Assembly: GCA_037039925.1 (NCBI GenBank)
Contig: JAXRKP010000251.1
Span: 232,501 to 296,500, forward strand
Direction: 5' to 3'
Length of the DNA: 64,000 nt
DNA from: Doris montereyensis
Taxonomy: Eukaryota; Mollusca; Gastropoda; Nudibranchia; Dorididae
This document shows, in pieces, positions 35,101 through 46,425 of this stretch. Each line of letters starts with the position of its first letter. Positions within the stretch are counted from its first letter, which is position 1. Position numbers and translations under genes: made by a program. The notes below the pieces were generated by a model. The model did not search any database. It was not told the origin of the DNA and saw only the letters and a list, made by a program, of their open reading frames with translations.

Positions 35101-38100
35101 GAAAACAACACGGGAAAGCCAATCGGCTGTATTTTGGTTGATTTGTTATCAGCTACTATCTACTCTATTAGAACCAATTTACTAATAAAATTTATATCAA
35201 CCAACTCGTTGTTCTCTTATCTTTATAACTATGCTTTCGTTTTTGATGTTTAATGTGTTAAAGAATTAATTTTACGCTCGAGAAAGCAGTTATGGTCAGT
35301 CTCACTAATCTAGATCTAGTGGCGTTCCAATCGACACGGTCCAGAATGTCACTTACGGCGGAGATGATTCCTATGACAGCTTCAAATACCTTGATAAGTA
35401 TAAAGTTAAACATATCTACATATCTACATCACGAATGTATAAACCAATAGTTATTCTTAGTTTATAACAAAAAGAAACTTATCGAAGGGAGTTTGAACTG
35501 ATTAGTCTTCAGCTCGACTAGCAACTTTGGATTGCGATTTATTTAGCCAGGCATCATTTTATCTCTAATCGACCTGGTCCATAGGTAATTCAAGCCATAT
35601 CAATCATTATTTATCATGAAATTTGTGTATTTTTATCATGAAATTGCTCTAGTCCGTGAATATTTTTTAAACTGAAAGTTGGAAAATTTAAAATGGTGGC
35701 AATGGTTACAGGATTTCATGTTGGATCGGAAGTCTTCGTGAGTGTTAGCCAAGACTGTTTGCCCTAACAACAGGAATAAATGATGTTACTAATGTTAGAA
35801 ATAGCTTGATCTATTTCTGTGTATTGTTTTCTTTTGTTATTATTAATATTATTATTTCTATTTGAAAAAAGAATATAGGTGCCACTGCTGAGCCGTAGAT
35901 AAAGAAATATACACAGAAAGTGTAGAAGCTCAACAATAATAACAAATACAGAACAGACTAGCGTGCATTTTTGGACAAAAGTCCTTCCTTATGCGACAGC
36001 AAACAATAAAAGAATTCAGACATACAGCCTAGCATCAACCCTAGATCTAATATCCAGATTAAAGATGAAAAAATCTTGGGTTGTTATATTTCTATTTGAT
36101 TGTATTATTCACTGTATTATCTAATTGTATTATTCACTGTAGTCTTAGTGTGGCAGAAGGCCTGCTATTCCTCAACTAGGAGCCCCTACAAACAGCCATG
36201 CTTCAGCTCTACTGCCTGAAGAATGCCGGGAATGCAACCTGGGATGATGTAAGTGATTATAGCTAGTGGTTCTTTTTCTTTTCAGTGAAAAAAAGGCTAG
36301 GCCCTGAATGGCCGAGAGTGGTTATTTTGGATTTGGTGCTCCTGAGTACGGTCATGCTGGAGTATCCAACCCTTTTCAACATATCCTAGAAATAGACACT
36401 GGTTATATCAGGATCACCCAGACACACACTTTCTTCACGGAGAATGTAGCAGACTTGATCGTGACCGGACCTAGTGATGTACTCAGGTGAATGTAATGAC
36501 TCCCTTATTGATTACTATGATTTTGCATAACTGCACGTTTTTCAGCTCTCCCAACCAGCGTACATCAATCCAGTGACTACTATACAGGAAGCACAGAAAG
36601 TCCAAAGCCAACGGAGTGAAATGAACCCTGAAAGCAAGATTCTCTGTGTCATCTCGCACATAGCTTCCTATATGGATTTTCTGAAGAATTCTTTTCTCAA
36701 ACATATGATATATCAAAATATCAATATTGTCTAATATATTATGTTTGTATCATCATGCAGGTCACTTCATGGTACCACAAGCTTTTCCCTGGTCAATCTG
36801 ATATAACAAGAGATAGCCATTGAGGCCTATGCACCACAAGTGAAGAAGTTGACAGACTTATGTCAGGGCCTAAATCATTAATAAAAATTAAAACTTAGAT
36901 TAGGTACAGAAAACTTATCCTAGGTGAGGCAATCTTGTCGACTGGCAATCTGAAAACTGTTTACAACAAACAAACTCCAAGAACATTTGATTCGATTTTT
37001 AAGCCATATATTCTACATTAATTTCAAATTTACCTTTGATTTGCGACGAACAAGTTACTGGTCAGTCAAACTTTTATAAAAACCATTCCAGTTCCAAATA
37101 TAAGAGGCTCCAATGCAATATCTGTCATTTATATATTCTTGCATTTATTGTATTTTATGATGCTTGAATTTCCTCTCACTTAATATGTATGTTTTACCAT
37201 AATTACTTTACCAGTTTTTGACAATTCTTAACTTTAGGAAAACATTTCATAATTTTGGTGCAATTATTTTCATGAGCGAATCTCTTAAAAATAGCTCTAG
37301 TTAAATACCACTTTATGGTATATTGTTGCACATTTCAAAAATGCATATGGCTTTAAATTACCTTTAAAATGATATTTATTTCAGTGTTGTAAGTCTACTA
37401 GTTTTCGTTTTATGAAAGTTTTTGTCACCAAAACTCTGGGTCGGCTGTATTTTTTTCTTCCAACGCGCCTTTCCCCCAATTTTTTGGCTTTCGTACCATA
37501 TTTGTTGCCTTGCTGTTCAGAAAGTAATGTCATGAGCTTCTGAAAAAAATGGGAACATACTATATATTATTTTTAATGGATTCACATAATTATAGCTCTG
37601 TCAGGAATTTTGTGAGCATGCCAACTTGTCATTTTTGCTAACCTCCAAGCTTTTTTTTGGGTGATTTTGTGAGATCATATCTCAATCACTATCAATGCTA
37701 GAGGGGATTCCTTTAAACTTTCTTGAATTGATGTTTTTATACTTTTGAAACATCTGCTTATCCATTTAATATATGTCTTAATAATTTTTCTTTTCTCCCT
37801 TGAAAATGACCCAAAATGCTTCGGAAAAATTAGATGAAAATATTTTGAGCCCAAATAAACTTTGAGAATTCATAACTTCATTATTTGTTGATCGATTTTG
37901 TTGAAATAAAGACTGTTCTTCATGTTTTTAGAAGTTCTGTTTGGAAATTGAATTGTATTGCCTGTTAAGGCAAAACAAAAAATCACTTTGTGGTACCTAC
38001 ATCTACACTCAAACCTAGTTATACCTCAAAATGTTGTGTTGGCGGTAACTTGGCGTTATAACGAAAATGCCTGTAGTGAGTATGACAAGGGGGATACTCA

Positions 38101-41100
38101 ATGTGTGCAAAATACATGTAGATCTACTACAGGGATGAAACCAGAACTGAGAAAAAACCCTGAAAATCTGCTGGGCGTCAGGGCTCGTGGAGGAGGGGGA
38201 GGGGGGAGGAGTCGAGCGCCCAGTCTAACGGAAAGTTTTGTGTTTCCAAGGGGAAATCGAAGGTTAATATTGTCACTTAAGTTATTGTACATGTATCTTA
38301 ATCCATCTTCTTTCTTTCTCAGTCTCCATTCTACCTTTCCGTGTATGGGTTCTCCATTCTACCTTTCGATGTCATTTATATTACTTAAGATAAGTCTACA
38401 CATATTAAAAAAACAACTTTCACTAGCGTTTATCAAAATATAATTTTAATTATTAATTTGAATAGGTAAAACACATCACATCACAACACCTCAGTAGGTA
38501 TTTTGCACTTCATTCCCACCTCTTACAGCAAGTTTTGCATGACTACTCTGAAATCTATATTGTTGGTTTTATGAGCTTCAGACACTAAAGTTTTTACAAG
38601 ATGAAGGAAGGTGACATAACTCAAAGTAAACCGTTAAAAAATAAAACCTACCAGCAATATATGTTTGATACCCAGTTCCGGCTTCCAGTCTTTCTTGAGT
38701 GTATTTACACAAATTTCTCCATTACCGGACACATTTGGGTGAAAAATTTTGGTGAGGAAAAATGCTTTTGGAGGTTCAGATGGAAAATTATTACCTAACA
38801 CAAGTTTCATGCGGAAACACCCACCAGCATATGGGGTGCCAGCTGAGGAAGAAAAAAGTTTTGACATAAGAACACTGAAAAAGATGAAGCATGATGTTTA
38901 TTTTGTATTTTCAAAACTCTAATACTGTTTTCTCAAGGACACTTAAGTGGAGCACTATTTGTAATGTACGCTATAGAAATATTGACTATCAAATGTAGAA
39001 TGTTTAGAAAATAACAATTTCTTGACAAGCTTCAAAAGTGCTATATAGCATGGCTAAAATTTGTCCACTAAGATTGTTATAGAGCCCACCAAGCCAGCTA
39101 ATTTTGCAACTTTGTAGCATATCAATTTACTATACTAGCTGTTTTTGCCCCTTTATAGCTGCCATTACCAGCTGTTTCAGTTCCTCATACCCTCCCAATA
39201 ATACCTGTTTTGAGAACGTTTTTTTTTTTAGAAAAGGGGACTGTAAGGTGGAAAACATGTGTAAGAAATAAAAAGATTTGATGAAATTCATCGAAATTTC
39301 AGACAGTATCTGATAATGGTTGGGCATGTTCTCAGCGAGCATGAAGATTGTTTACCGCCTATCACAGCATACAGGACGAAGCGGCATATAAGACGCACCC
39401 CTTACTTTGTAGAGATAAGTCTCGTCTCAACCATATACGCATCAGATAAGATGCACTAACATCTGAAATCAAAACAAAAGCTCCTGGCACCAGTGTTAGG
39501 TCGATAATTGCTTCGCGGAATCATGCGGCTGGATTGAACCCTTGTTAATTTTTCGTTCCCTCACATTTATTGTGCCTTAGTAGTACACTACCGTGTATTG
39601 TATCGTGATACAAAGATGTGTATACAGGGGGAACGTACTACTACTAGTCACCACCGTTAGTAAAAAACAAAATATATGTCCTATATGCGATGATGTATGG
39701 TACGGTAATTATTTATTTTTGGAAGGAAACAAACGCAGTATGTTTATGTAAACCCCATATAAGACGCAGGTAGACTTTGCATCAATGATTTAAAAAAAAA
39801 AAAATAAAATATGTGTCCTATACGCGATGATATACGGTATGTGCACACAGTGGCCACATTGGATTTCTGAGCTGTAAATACAGAAGTGTGTGGAAAAACA
39901 AAGTTGTATTTTTCCTTTCCGATAGTAGAAATAGAATGAATTGTGTTCGTTTTAGGTGGTCCATAAAAATTGTATGACATCATATCATGATAAATATTGT
40001 GAGGCTAAAGTTTGGGAGAAATTTTCAGGAACATATATATATATGTATTACTTTCCCTCTCTTTTCCGCATTCAATAACCTTTGTTTATTTCATTGTAAT
40101 TTACACCTGTCTTCCATTTGCTATAATCTAAGGGTATTTGTTTCGTTGAAATTTACCCTGTTCAACATACGCAGTGATCACAGGGAACCGTGTCCCTCGA
40201 AGGCCGGATATTTCCATGTGGACCGGGATGTCCTCAAAGTGTCTCTATTTTCATTGTATTTACACTCATTGTCTCAAATAAAGCTTAAAACTAGCTTTCT
40301 GATTGGTCAGCCAATCATATTAGGGAAAACTGATGCTTGCTTTGCGGATTAGTGATAGGAGGTGTTATGTTTCAAGGTGCGAAGAATAGACCCTTCTGTT
40401 ACAGAGAACGAAAGGATTTTTATTGAAGTGAACTGTCTTGACCACCCTTTACACACTAAAATGGTATCTTCTGTTAATAGCGTGGGGTTTGTGGTGTGAT
40501 ATTGATGTTACAAAGAGACATGTGTTGCAATTTAGACGCAATATTAGAAGAAACATTGTAAGGGCTATTCTTTTATGCAAATTGACCACAGCTGCCAATC
40601 GTATTTTACTCTATATTTATCATGGCTTTAGGACAGCTCTTTCAAACTCAACAGTGTTACGTGGCTTATTGATAACACTTTATCAGAATATATAGGTTTC
40701 ACATCCTAACAACATAAGTTATAAAGTTAGGTGGATTTTAAACCATCACAAAGAACACGAACCAGATTGACCCAGGCAACCTCGCGCGCTGACGTAAGAA
40801 TTGACTAGACAAAGTGAATCGCGAACACACGGTGTGTCATGAAATGGGTAGCTCCATGTGGTTTAAGAAGAAACGGCAAGATCAAAGAATGACATATATG
40901 AAAAGGAGAGGAAGACCTACCAGAAGCTTCCACCAACTGCCCACATCTAAATCTAAGGGTGAATTCAAAGGAAGCAAATGAAAGAAATGTGAAAGAGTAA
41001 AAAGCAAGAAGTAGGACCGAGAAGTATCATTTACCAACCACCCTCCTGCCTTAAATGATAATCAGGTTTTAAAATGAATGGTAATTTAAAAAATGCATGA

Positions 41101-41363
41101 ACAGTGTATTAAAGATTTAAGTAGCAGAACCCTTTGAAGAATTTTCACATCTCTGGAAAGGAAACTTAAGAATCTTGTGGAGACATTAAGTATGAAAAAA
41201 TATAATGCTACTTTACCTGGTCCTTCTATCATTGCCTGGATATCAGTTACATCTTCCTCATTCATGAAAATTTTGATACCTTCGGGGGACTTTTACTCAA
41301 AAGACCTACTTCTTTTGATACTTGACGGATAATTTGTGGTGAAAGATTTTCAACATTAGATAC
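32032..41363 (-). CDS. UBE2S: Ubiquitin-conjugating enzyme E2 S (four exons seen, first exon missing)
   Basis: UBE2S extends Lys11-linked ubiquitin chains on substrates of the anaphase-promoting complex. Minus-strand exons are 41363-41217 ([18 protein letters not shown]), 38842-38652 (E2 core with HPN and active-site Cys in [13 protein letters not shown]), 34912-34775 ([20 protein letters not shown]) and 32163-32032 (Lys-rich tail, [17 protein letters not shown]). All borders are GT/AG. Three single-base homopolymer length changes break the literal frame: C run 41284-41288, A run 34794-34797, A run about 32067-32073. Once each is allowed for, exon phases fit (1,0,2), the E2 fold is continuous and the protein ends in KTLKRL, equivalent to the Leu-Arg-Arg-Leu tail that docks on the APC. 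The total is about 203 residues plus a short first exon, against 222 in human. A transcribed pseudogene is the less likely alternative. Confidence 0.92.
32164..34774. other. UBE2S intron, nothing certain
   Basis: AT-rich intron. Repeated words AACATACTGTTTAATCCGACA (33892-33912) and TTAATCGGACATACTG (34012-34027) suggest a degraded transposon terminus; this could not be closed with a partner end. Confidence 0.4.
34775..34912 (-). CDS. UBE2S: UBE2S exon: end of the E2 domain, frameshifted near its 3' end
   Basis: Acceptor TTCCAG before 34912, donor GTGAGA after 34775. It encodes [20 protein letters not shown] and [18 protein letters not shown]. In the family this is followed by IHA or IHG. 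Here the A run (plus-strand T at 34794-34797) is one base too long, so the literal frame gives NSCKTF while the offset frame gives IHAKPL. Removing one base gives phase 2, matching the last exon. Confidence 0.9.
34913..38651. other. UBE2S intron, one possible MITE end
   Basis: AT-rich intron. The only recognisable piece starts at 38006, where CACTCAAACCTAGTTATACC follows TA and is the same terminus as in the MITE at 56819-57229. No matching right end was found. The 161-codon open frame over 37958-38443 has no motif. Confidence 0.45.
38652..38842 (-). CDS. UBE2S: UBE2S exon: catalytic core
   Basis: This exon is intact: 191 bases, phase 1 in and phase 0 out, donor GTAGGT. It reads [20 protein letters not shown], then [19 protein letters not shown] with the E2 HPN motif and the catalytic Cys, then [13 protein letters not shown]. 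It is the only one of the four UBE2S exons without a homopolymer break. Confidence 0.95.
39380..39845. mobile_element. Degraded DNA transposon ends in tandem (hAT-like appearance)
   Basis: The word CATATAAGACGCA occurs at 39385 and 39756, and a longer word AAAATATGTGTCCTATACGC with GATGATATACGGTA occurs at 39807-39839 and, slightly changed, at 39668-39703. The alternation of the two words suggests two overlapping or tandem copies of a short element. The superfamily is a guess. Confidence 0.45.
40310..40860 (+). repeat. Dispersed repeat R, copy 1 (no large insertion)
   Basis: Shares ordered words with 43740-44020: AAACTGATGCTTGCTT, GATAGGAGGTGTTA, GTTTCAAGGTGCGAAGAATA, GACCCTTCTGTTACAGAGA, GCGTGGGGTTTGTGGTGTG. 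Its right part (CATAAGTTATAAAGTTA, GCGAACACACGGTGTGT, ATGAAATGGGTAGCTCCA) matches 46319-46425. Lies in the intron or 5' flank region around the first UBE2S exons. Confidence 0.8.
41217..41363 (-). CDS. UBE2S: UBE2S exon: N-terminal helix and first strands of the E2 fold, frameshifted
   Basis: Acceptor CCTCAG before 41363 and donor GTAAAG after 41217 (minus strand). It opens with [14 protein letters not shown], the family N-terminus. The frame breaks at a run of five C (plus-strand G at 41284-41288). The continuation in the other frame is [20 protein letters not shown], again the family sequence. With six C the exon leaves in phase 1, which the next exon needs. Confidence 0.88.
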
Positions 41364-42984
41364 CTGAGGATGAAATACATACAGATGTCTTATTAATGCA
41401 CACATTACATCAAGGGATGTCAAAGAATCTATTTATTTCACATAAATAAACAAAACAACACCAAAACAAACATCTTGCTGTATGTCAAAAATCGCTACTG
41501 GCTGAAATTTTGTATTCGCAAGGAAGCTACATAACTTAACCCAATTCAAGTATAAAAAAAAATAAAATAAAAAATGGATTCCCAAAAACCTGCCTTCACA
41601 CCACATATGACCCTATATGACTATTCATAACCACTTCTTTAAAAAGATCTAACAGGACTCACATAGTTGGGCACACACTAACACTCGTGTTGTATTAGAG
41701 CCCAGTAGGGATTCTATAACCTAAAACTAGACACAGATACTAATTAATATTGGCAGTGCTGATGTGCAATCTCGCTCTCTATGTCCATTTCTGATTCTTC
41801 TTATCAAATTTTCATTATATTAGGTTACTGTTGTGTATGATGCCTTGTTTCCCAGTTTTATATTCCCGAGGACAGACTAAGGAAAAAAAAAGAAACGTGT
41901 TTCTGTGTTTGAAGTCAGGTTGTACTCTTGTTTCCAGCGGAGAATCACAACAATGATAATAATAATAAAAAAAGCTTGCAGTGACAGTGTTACTGGAAGT
42001 GACCAAGCAATTTGCATGAAAGTGAGTGCGTGTAAAGGATGAAGTTAGGATTTTGACTCAATTTGAACAATTATAATAGATCAGAGAACTATAAAACATT
42101 TATATTCTGAAAAGTTGATAGAATAAAAGGAATTCATTAGAGATATTAAAAAAAAGAAACTTTAACTAAAGACAGAATAACAGTGATAGGTGTGTAATCA
42201 ACTTGGGCTTGTATGAAGTGTGTTGAATAGGAAAATGTCACTTGTACAAACGATAGGTGAAGCCACCGAAAGGCTATGGGATTAAAATAAGTTGTAATAT
42301 CATTGGCTGTTTTTAAACTATGCACTCAAAGGTCAAATTATGCCATTGATGTCATAAACCTTTTTAAGGAAAATGGAAATTTCTCTGCCCTTAATACAGG
42401 GACTGCACTCCCTTCCCTGCCAAGAAGGTCTGTCCTAAATTTAGGGCCAATGTGCTTCCTGGGCAAACAGTAACGCACACTAAATATAGGACTTCTTGGG
42501 TTAAGCATCTTCAGTGTGTGTGCTTCAATACATTAAAAAGAAACAGCGTATGTTTCCAAGTCGTCTTCCTATTATTACTCTCGCTTTAGCACTATATGCA
42601 GTGTGTTTTCCACTGTCTGGCCTGTGGCATGGTCAGGAGTAATTAAACAGGGAGATGACTTGGATTAAACTCCGTGATGTATTCGTGAAAGTGGGCGGGA
42701 GAGAGTATGAAGTTTTAAGCTGGGGTTTGTAATCATATTTAGAATGAAATATTGTCGATTGCTAAGTGTTATTATCCAAATTTCGGTACTCCTTAAATTG
42801 AGGTCCTGTTTGACCTGGAAGTGTAGCAACTAGTTAACTATCAGATATAAGTACTTTATTGAGTATTAATTAATGTATCTATCTTGCGACTTTTATTCAC
42901 CCGTTGCACACACTTGTTTTCATGCAAATGGCTGGGGCAACCTCCTCACTGTAGGAAAGTCACTTCGGTAACACTCCAAGCTCT
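41364..42984. other. Upstream of the UBE2S exons; first exon expected but not found
   Basis: UBE2S needs a short minus-strand first exon with the ATG to the right of 41363. I could not identify it, since only a few codons are expected. No other gene is apparent. Confidence 0.35.
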
Positions 42985-43690
42985 ACTTGGGTTAACAAGA
43001 TTAATATTTTATCTATTTTCTTTGTTTGCATCAAGTTTCATCGATCAGATCTCACATTCTATGCAAAAAGCATTAGGATTTTGCATTGAGGAAGATCACA
43101 GCGACGTAAAAGTTACTACAGCCAATCTACTGTGAAAAGCTAATCATGCATATCCGAAAAGAGCTTAACGCCCCTGTAGTTTTATATTTTGATCCAGTCA
43201 TATTGTAATTAAGTGTAAAGTATGTTTTCAATTCTTAAATTGTCTAACAAATTATTAAATAAATCTCAACCTAGCTTCGTGCAAAGTTCAAATTTATTCT
43301 ATTTTTAAGTGTCCTATTTCCCCCAACTTATTCGTCGGACAGAAGAAAATCTTCGTCCAGATCTAGAACTTAATAAAATAAATCAAGACACAGGAAGATA
43401 TAACGTATTTATTTACAAGAGAGATGAAAAACATTTTAATTATTTATTAGATACTATAGCAACACAAGATAGTTGGGCTTGAGCAACTGAAGTTGGTGAG
43501 AATGCAAGTAAGTAGATCTAGCATTCTGAGAGCCGGTCAAGAAAAGTTGAGAAATGATATTGCATAGGATGTCGAAATGCCAAAGCAACTATTTTCCCAC
43601 AATTTTATTAAATGTATTTATGTTCTAAATAAATCTAGTCATATTTGTTGATTCACATGTTCAGATAGATAACATTTAACACCTGTGGCA
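42985..43690 (+). repeat. Dispersed repeat D, copy 1
   Basis: Matches 50745-51297 in the same orientation through AGATTAATATTTTATC, TTTTGCATTGAGGAA, AACGCCC(C/T)TGTAGTTTTA, ATTTTGATCCA, GGACAGAAGAA(A/C)ATCTTC, AACTATTTTC and AATAAATCTAGTCATA. Numerous small differences and gaps separate the copies. Confidence 0.85.
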
Positions 43691-43739
43691 CGATGACCAG
43701 CTATTGCGTCTTCCTCCTGCAAACTGTGTCGCACAAAGG

Positions 43740-44021
43740 CCGGATATCATATTAGAAAACTGATGCTTGCTTAGCGGATTAGTGAATCTTAGTAGAGTCC
43801 AAGTAGATAGGAGGTGTTAGGTTTCAAGGTGCGAAGAATAGACCCTTCTGTTACAGAGAGCGAAAGGATTTTATTGAAGTGAATTGTCTTGACCACCCAT
43901 TTACACTAAAATGATATCTTCTGCAAATAAGCGTGGGGTTTGTGGTGTGTTATTGATGCTACAAAGACGTGTTGTAATTTGGACGTGATTGTAGAGAAGC
44001 ATTTTAGAAGGGTATTCTTAT
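43740..44021 (+). repeat. Dispersed repeat R, copy 2, left part
   Basis: Homologous to 40310-40580 (see copy 1). It ends where the long inverted-repeat element begins; the right part of the repeat continues at 46319-46425. Confidence 0.8.
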
Positions 44022-46318
44022 AGCAGGTTTCACCAAATGGCCCATCACCATTTCCCTCCTTGTCAAAATGTACATGGTATATTTCTTATAGTGTTATATA
44101 CCATGTTAAAGCTTAGAACCTGATTCCATATATATGAGAGATAGCAAAGGACTGTGAGGCGAGTAAATTGCTTTTAAAAGTCATGCCTTTCAGTCCAGGG
44201 GCATAACTGTGAAAGTTCTAGGTCCAATGCCAGTGGACGTAATGTTACGCGAACTGCTGCGGGTCCGTCGACCGAGGTTTCCTGGCGTTTATTTAGTGAC
44301 GTAACGCTTGGGCATCTGGTTTGGAGAGTTTCCTGACTTTTCCCTAGTTCTCAATAAGATGTGTTTCCTGACACCTCGGGCGTGGAATTCACGGCCGGTG
44401 CCTTACACGTTGATCAGAGGACTCGCGCGTTCCAGATGAAAACTGATGCTTTTTGTCCCGTTGTTTGTAAAATTCTGTGATTGTACGCCTTTTTACTATC
44501 CTTATTAAATGTTACGGGTTTATCGTATGTACCATTCTGCTGAAACCGGTATGGTAAACTTCATGACTACCTTAAGATAGGTGAGGTCAACGACCTTTTA
44601 TTCTGTTTTCTTTAATTCCATGTGAAAGAGAATTGTTCAAAGAAAAGTTGGCGAGTTCTAATTTTAAAAAAATCTTTTGCAGTAATCATGTGAGGCAGGT
44701 TTCAGATTTTCGTTATTATGTAACAACTGTGGTCTTCAAATGAACACACAGTAAGAGCTGAAAAAATTTAAAAAAAACACGTAGAAGCGTCGTTTTAAGA
44801 TCTGGAGTGAAAGAAAACGTATTCCTACGACCATATATCCTGTAAAATACACGAAAAAAACCATAGGTAACTCTTAATGAGAGTGAGAATACCATGAGAT
44901 TTTGTTCAGTCTTCATAACCTTATGGTCGGACAACATTTTTTAGATCTAGGATCTAATAACGGTAATATCGCGTCAAGCTATTTTCTCGTAGTTCATCTT
45001 GTGTAAGCCTATTGAGAAATCATGAAATTTTTGTTTTTAAATTGTCCGGTTGGCTTTGCGGAATATTTTGTCTTTTGATGTTCCTTATGGCCATGCACTG
45101 ACGTCCGCACAAAAATGTAGACGATGATCGGCCATCAGAAAGGAGACTGTGATCAGGTTAGATTCGAGACCGTTCAGGTTAGATTCGATTGCATTAGCAA
45201 AATCTGCTTTGGCTTATCGTGAGTGAAACTTATGTAAAGAAGTCCGGCAATCAACAGGCTTTCATGATTTATTACTTTCTAATAAATAAAGACAAGATAA
45301 TTGGCAATACGGGAGGTTTAGAAGTCCATTACAACGATAGTGACTCTACGTCTCCACTATGTACAGTTTTTCTTCGCATAACAATACAATATTATTAAAA
45401 ACGCATTTAAACGAGAGAGAGAGAGAGAGAGAAAATACTAATAGCACAGGTTCAAGTAGAGTTCAAGATTTGTCAGCCACCGCTCCCATATTCCGCGAAG
45501 CAATTATCGATCAATAAAGACACAAGTTTGTGCTAGTCTAGTGGGGGCGCTCTATGTGACGGTAGATAGTCGGAGAGGGGGAGTGATGATGGGAGTGAAG
45601 CGCACGTACGGGGGAAAAAGAACCATTGTCGTCAAAAGCGCTTTCTTTTCGGTGAAGGTTTTGTTGCTGGTGCATCTCTCTCTCCACATCTTTTTCTCTC
45701 CTCCCTCTCTCTCTATTGGCAAATATCGCCTATACGTATCGCATCCTCACTTGTTATATAAGTCGTGAAGTTTACTGTACCGGTTTCAGCAGAATGGTAC
45801 GCACGATAAACCCGTAACACGTAATAAGGACAGTATAAAGGCGTACAATCACAGAATGTTACAAAATACGGGACAAATAAGCATCGGTTTTCATCCATCC
45901 ACACGATCTGGAACGCGCGAGTCATCTGATCAATGGTAAGGCACCGGCCGTGGATTCCCCGCCCGAGGTGTCGGCAAACACAAACTTCACATCTTATTGA
46001 GAACTAGGGAAAAGTCAGGAAACTCTCCAAACCAGATGCCCAAGCGTTACGTCACTAAATAAACGCCAGGAAAACTCGGTCGACGGACCCGTGCAGTTCG
46101 TGTAACATTACACATTTCACAGTTATGCCCCTTGACTGAAAAACATGACTTTTGAAAGCTAATTTACTCGCCTCACAGTCCTGTGCTATCTCTTAAAGTC
46201 ATATATCTGGAATCCTTAGGTTCTAAGCTTTAACATAGTATAAAACACTTGTAAGAAATATAACATGTTCATTTTGACAAAAGAGGGAAATGGGATGGAC
46301 CATTTTGTGAAACTTTCC
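44022..46318. mobile_element. Foldback-type element with about 556-base terminal inverted repeats
   Basis: Bases 44022-44577 and 45762-46318 are reverse complements of each other with moderate divergence (for example GGGGCATAACTGTGAAA at 44207 and its reverse complement near 46118-46132; GTTACGGGTTTATCG and its reverse complement near 45807-45821). The inner 1.18 kb is unique to the element and contains a GA run (45413-45432). No transposase open frame is present. The ends are GCAGGTTTCAC and GTGAAACTTTCC. It sits inside repeat R. Confidence 0.88.
45413..45432. repeat. Short (GA)n run inside the foldback element
   Basis: Ten GA units, matched in the second element copy by a shortened TTTCTCTCTCG at 49498-49508. 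Confidence 0.9.
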
Positions 46319-46425
46319 ATACCATAAGTCATAAAGTTACGATAAGTGCACAGCAGAATCGTCTAGGCAAAGTGGTCGCGAACACAGTGTGTAATGAAAT
46401 GGGCCGCTCCACACGGGTTAACTCT
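46319..46425 (+). repeat. Dispersed repeat R, copy 2, right part
   Basis: Matches 40700-40860: CATAAGTCATAAAGTTA, GTCGCGAACACAGTGTGT, ATGAAATGGGCCGCTCCA. Confidence 0.75.

Noticed and set aside
36308..36490. 60-codon open frame starting [15 protein letters not shown]
   Set aside because: Looks protein-like by eye, but I recognise no family and found no splice partner or strand-consistent neighbour.
37958..38443. 161-codon plus-strand open frame
   Set aside because: Lies in a UBE2S intron, includes a MITE end and low-complexity Gly-rich sequence, no recognisable motif.
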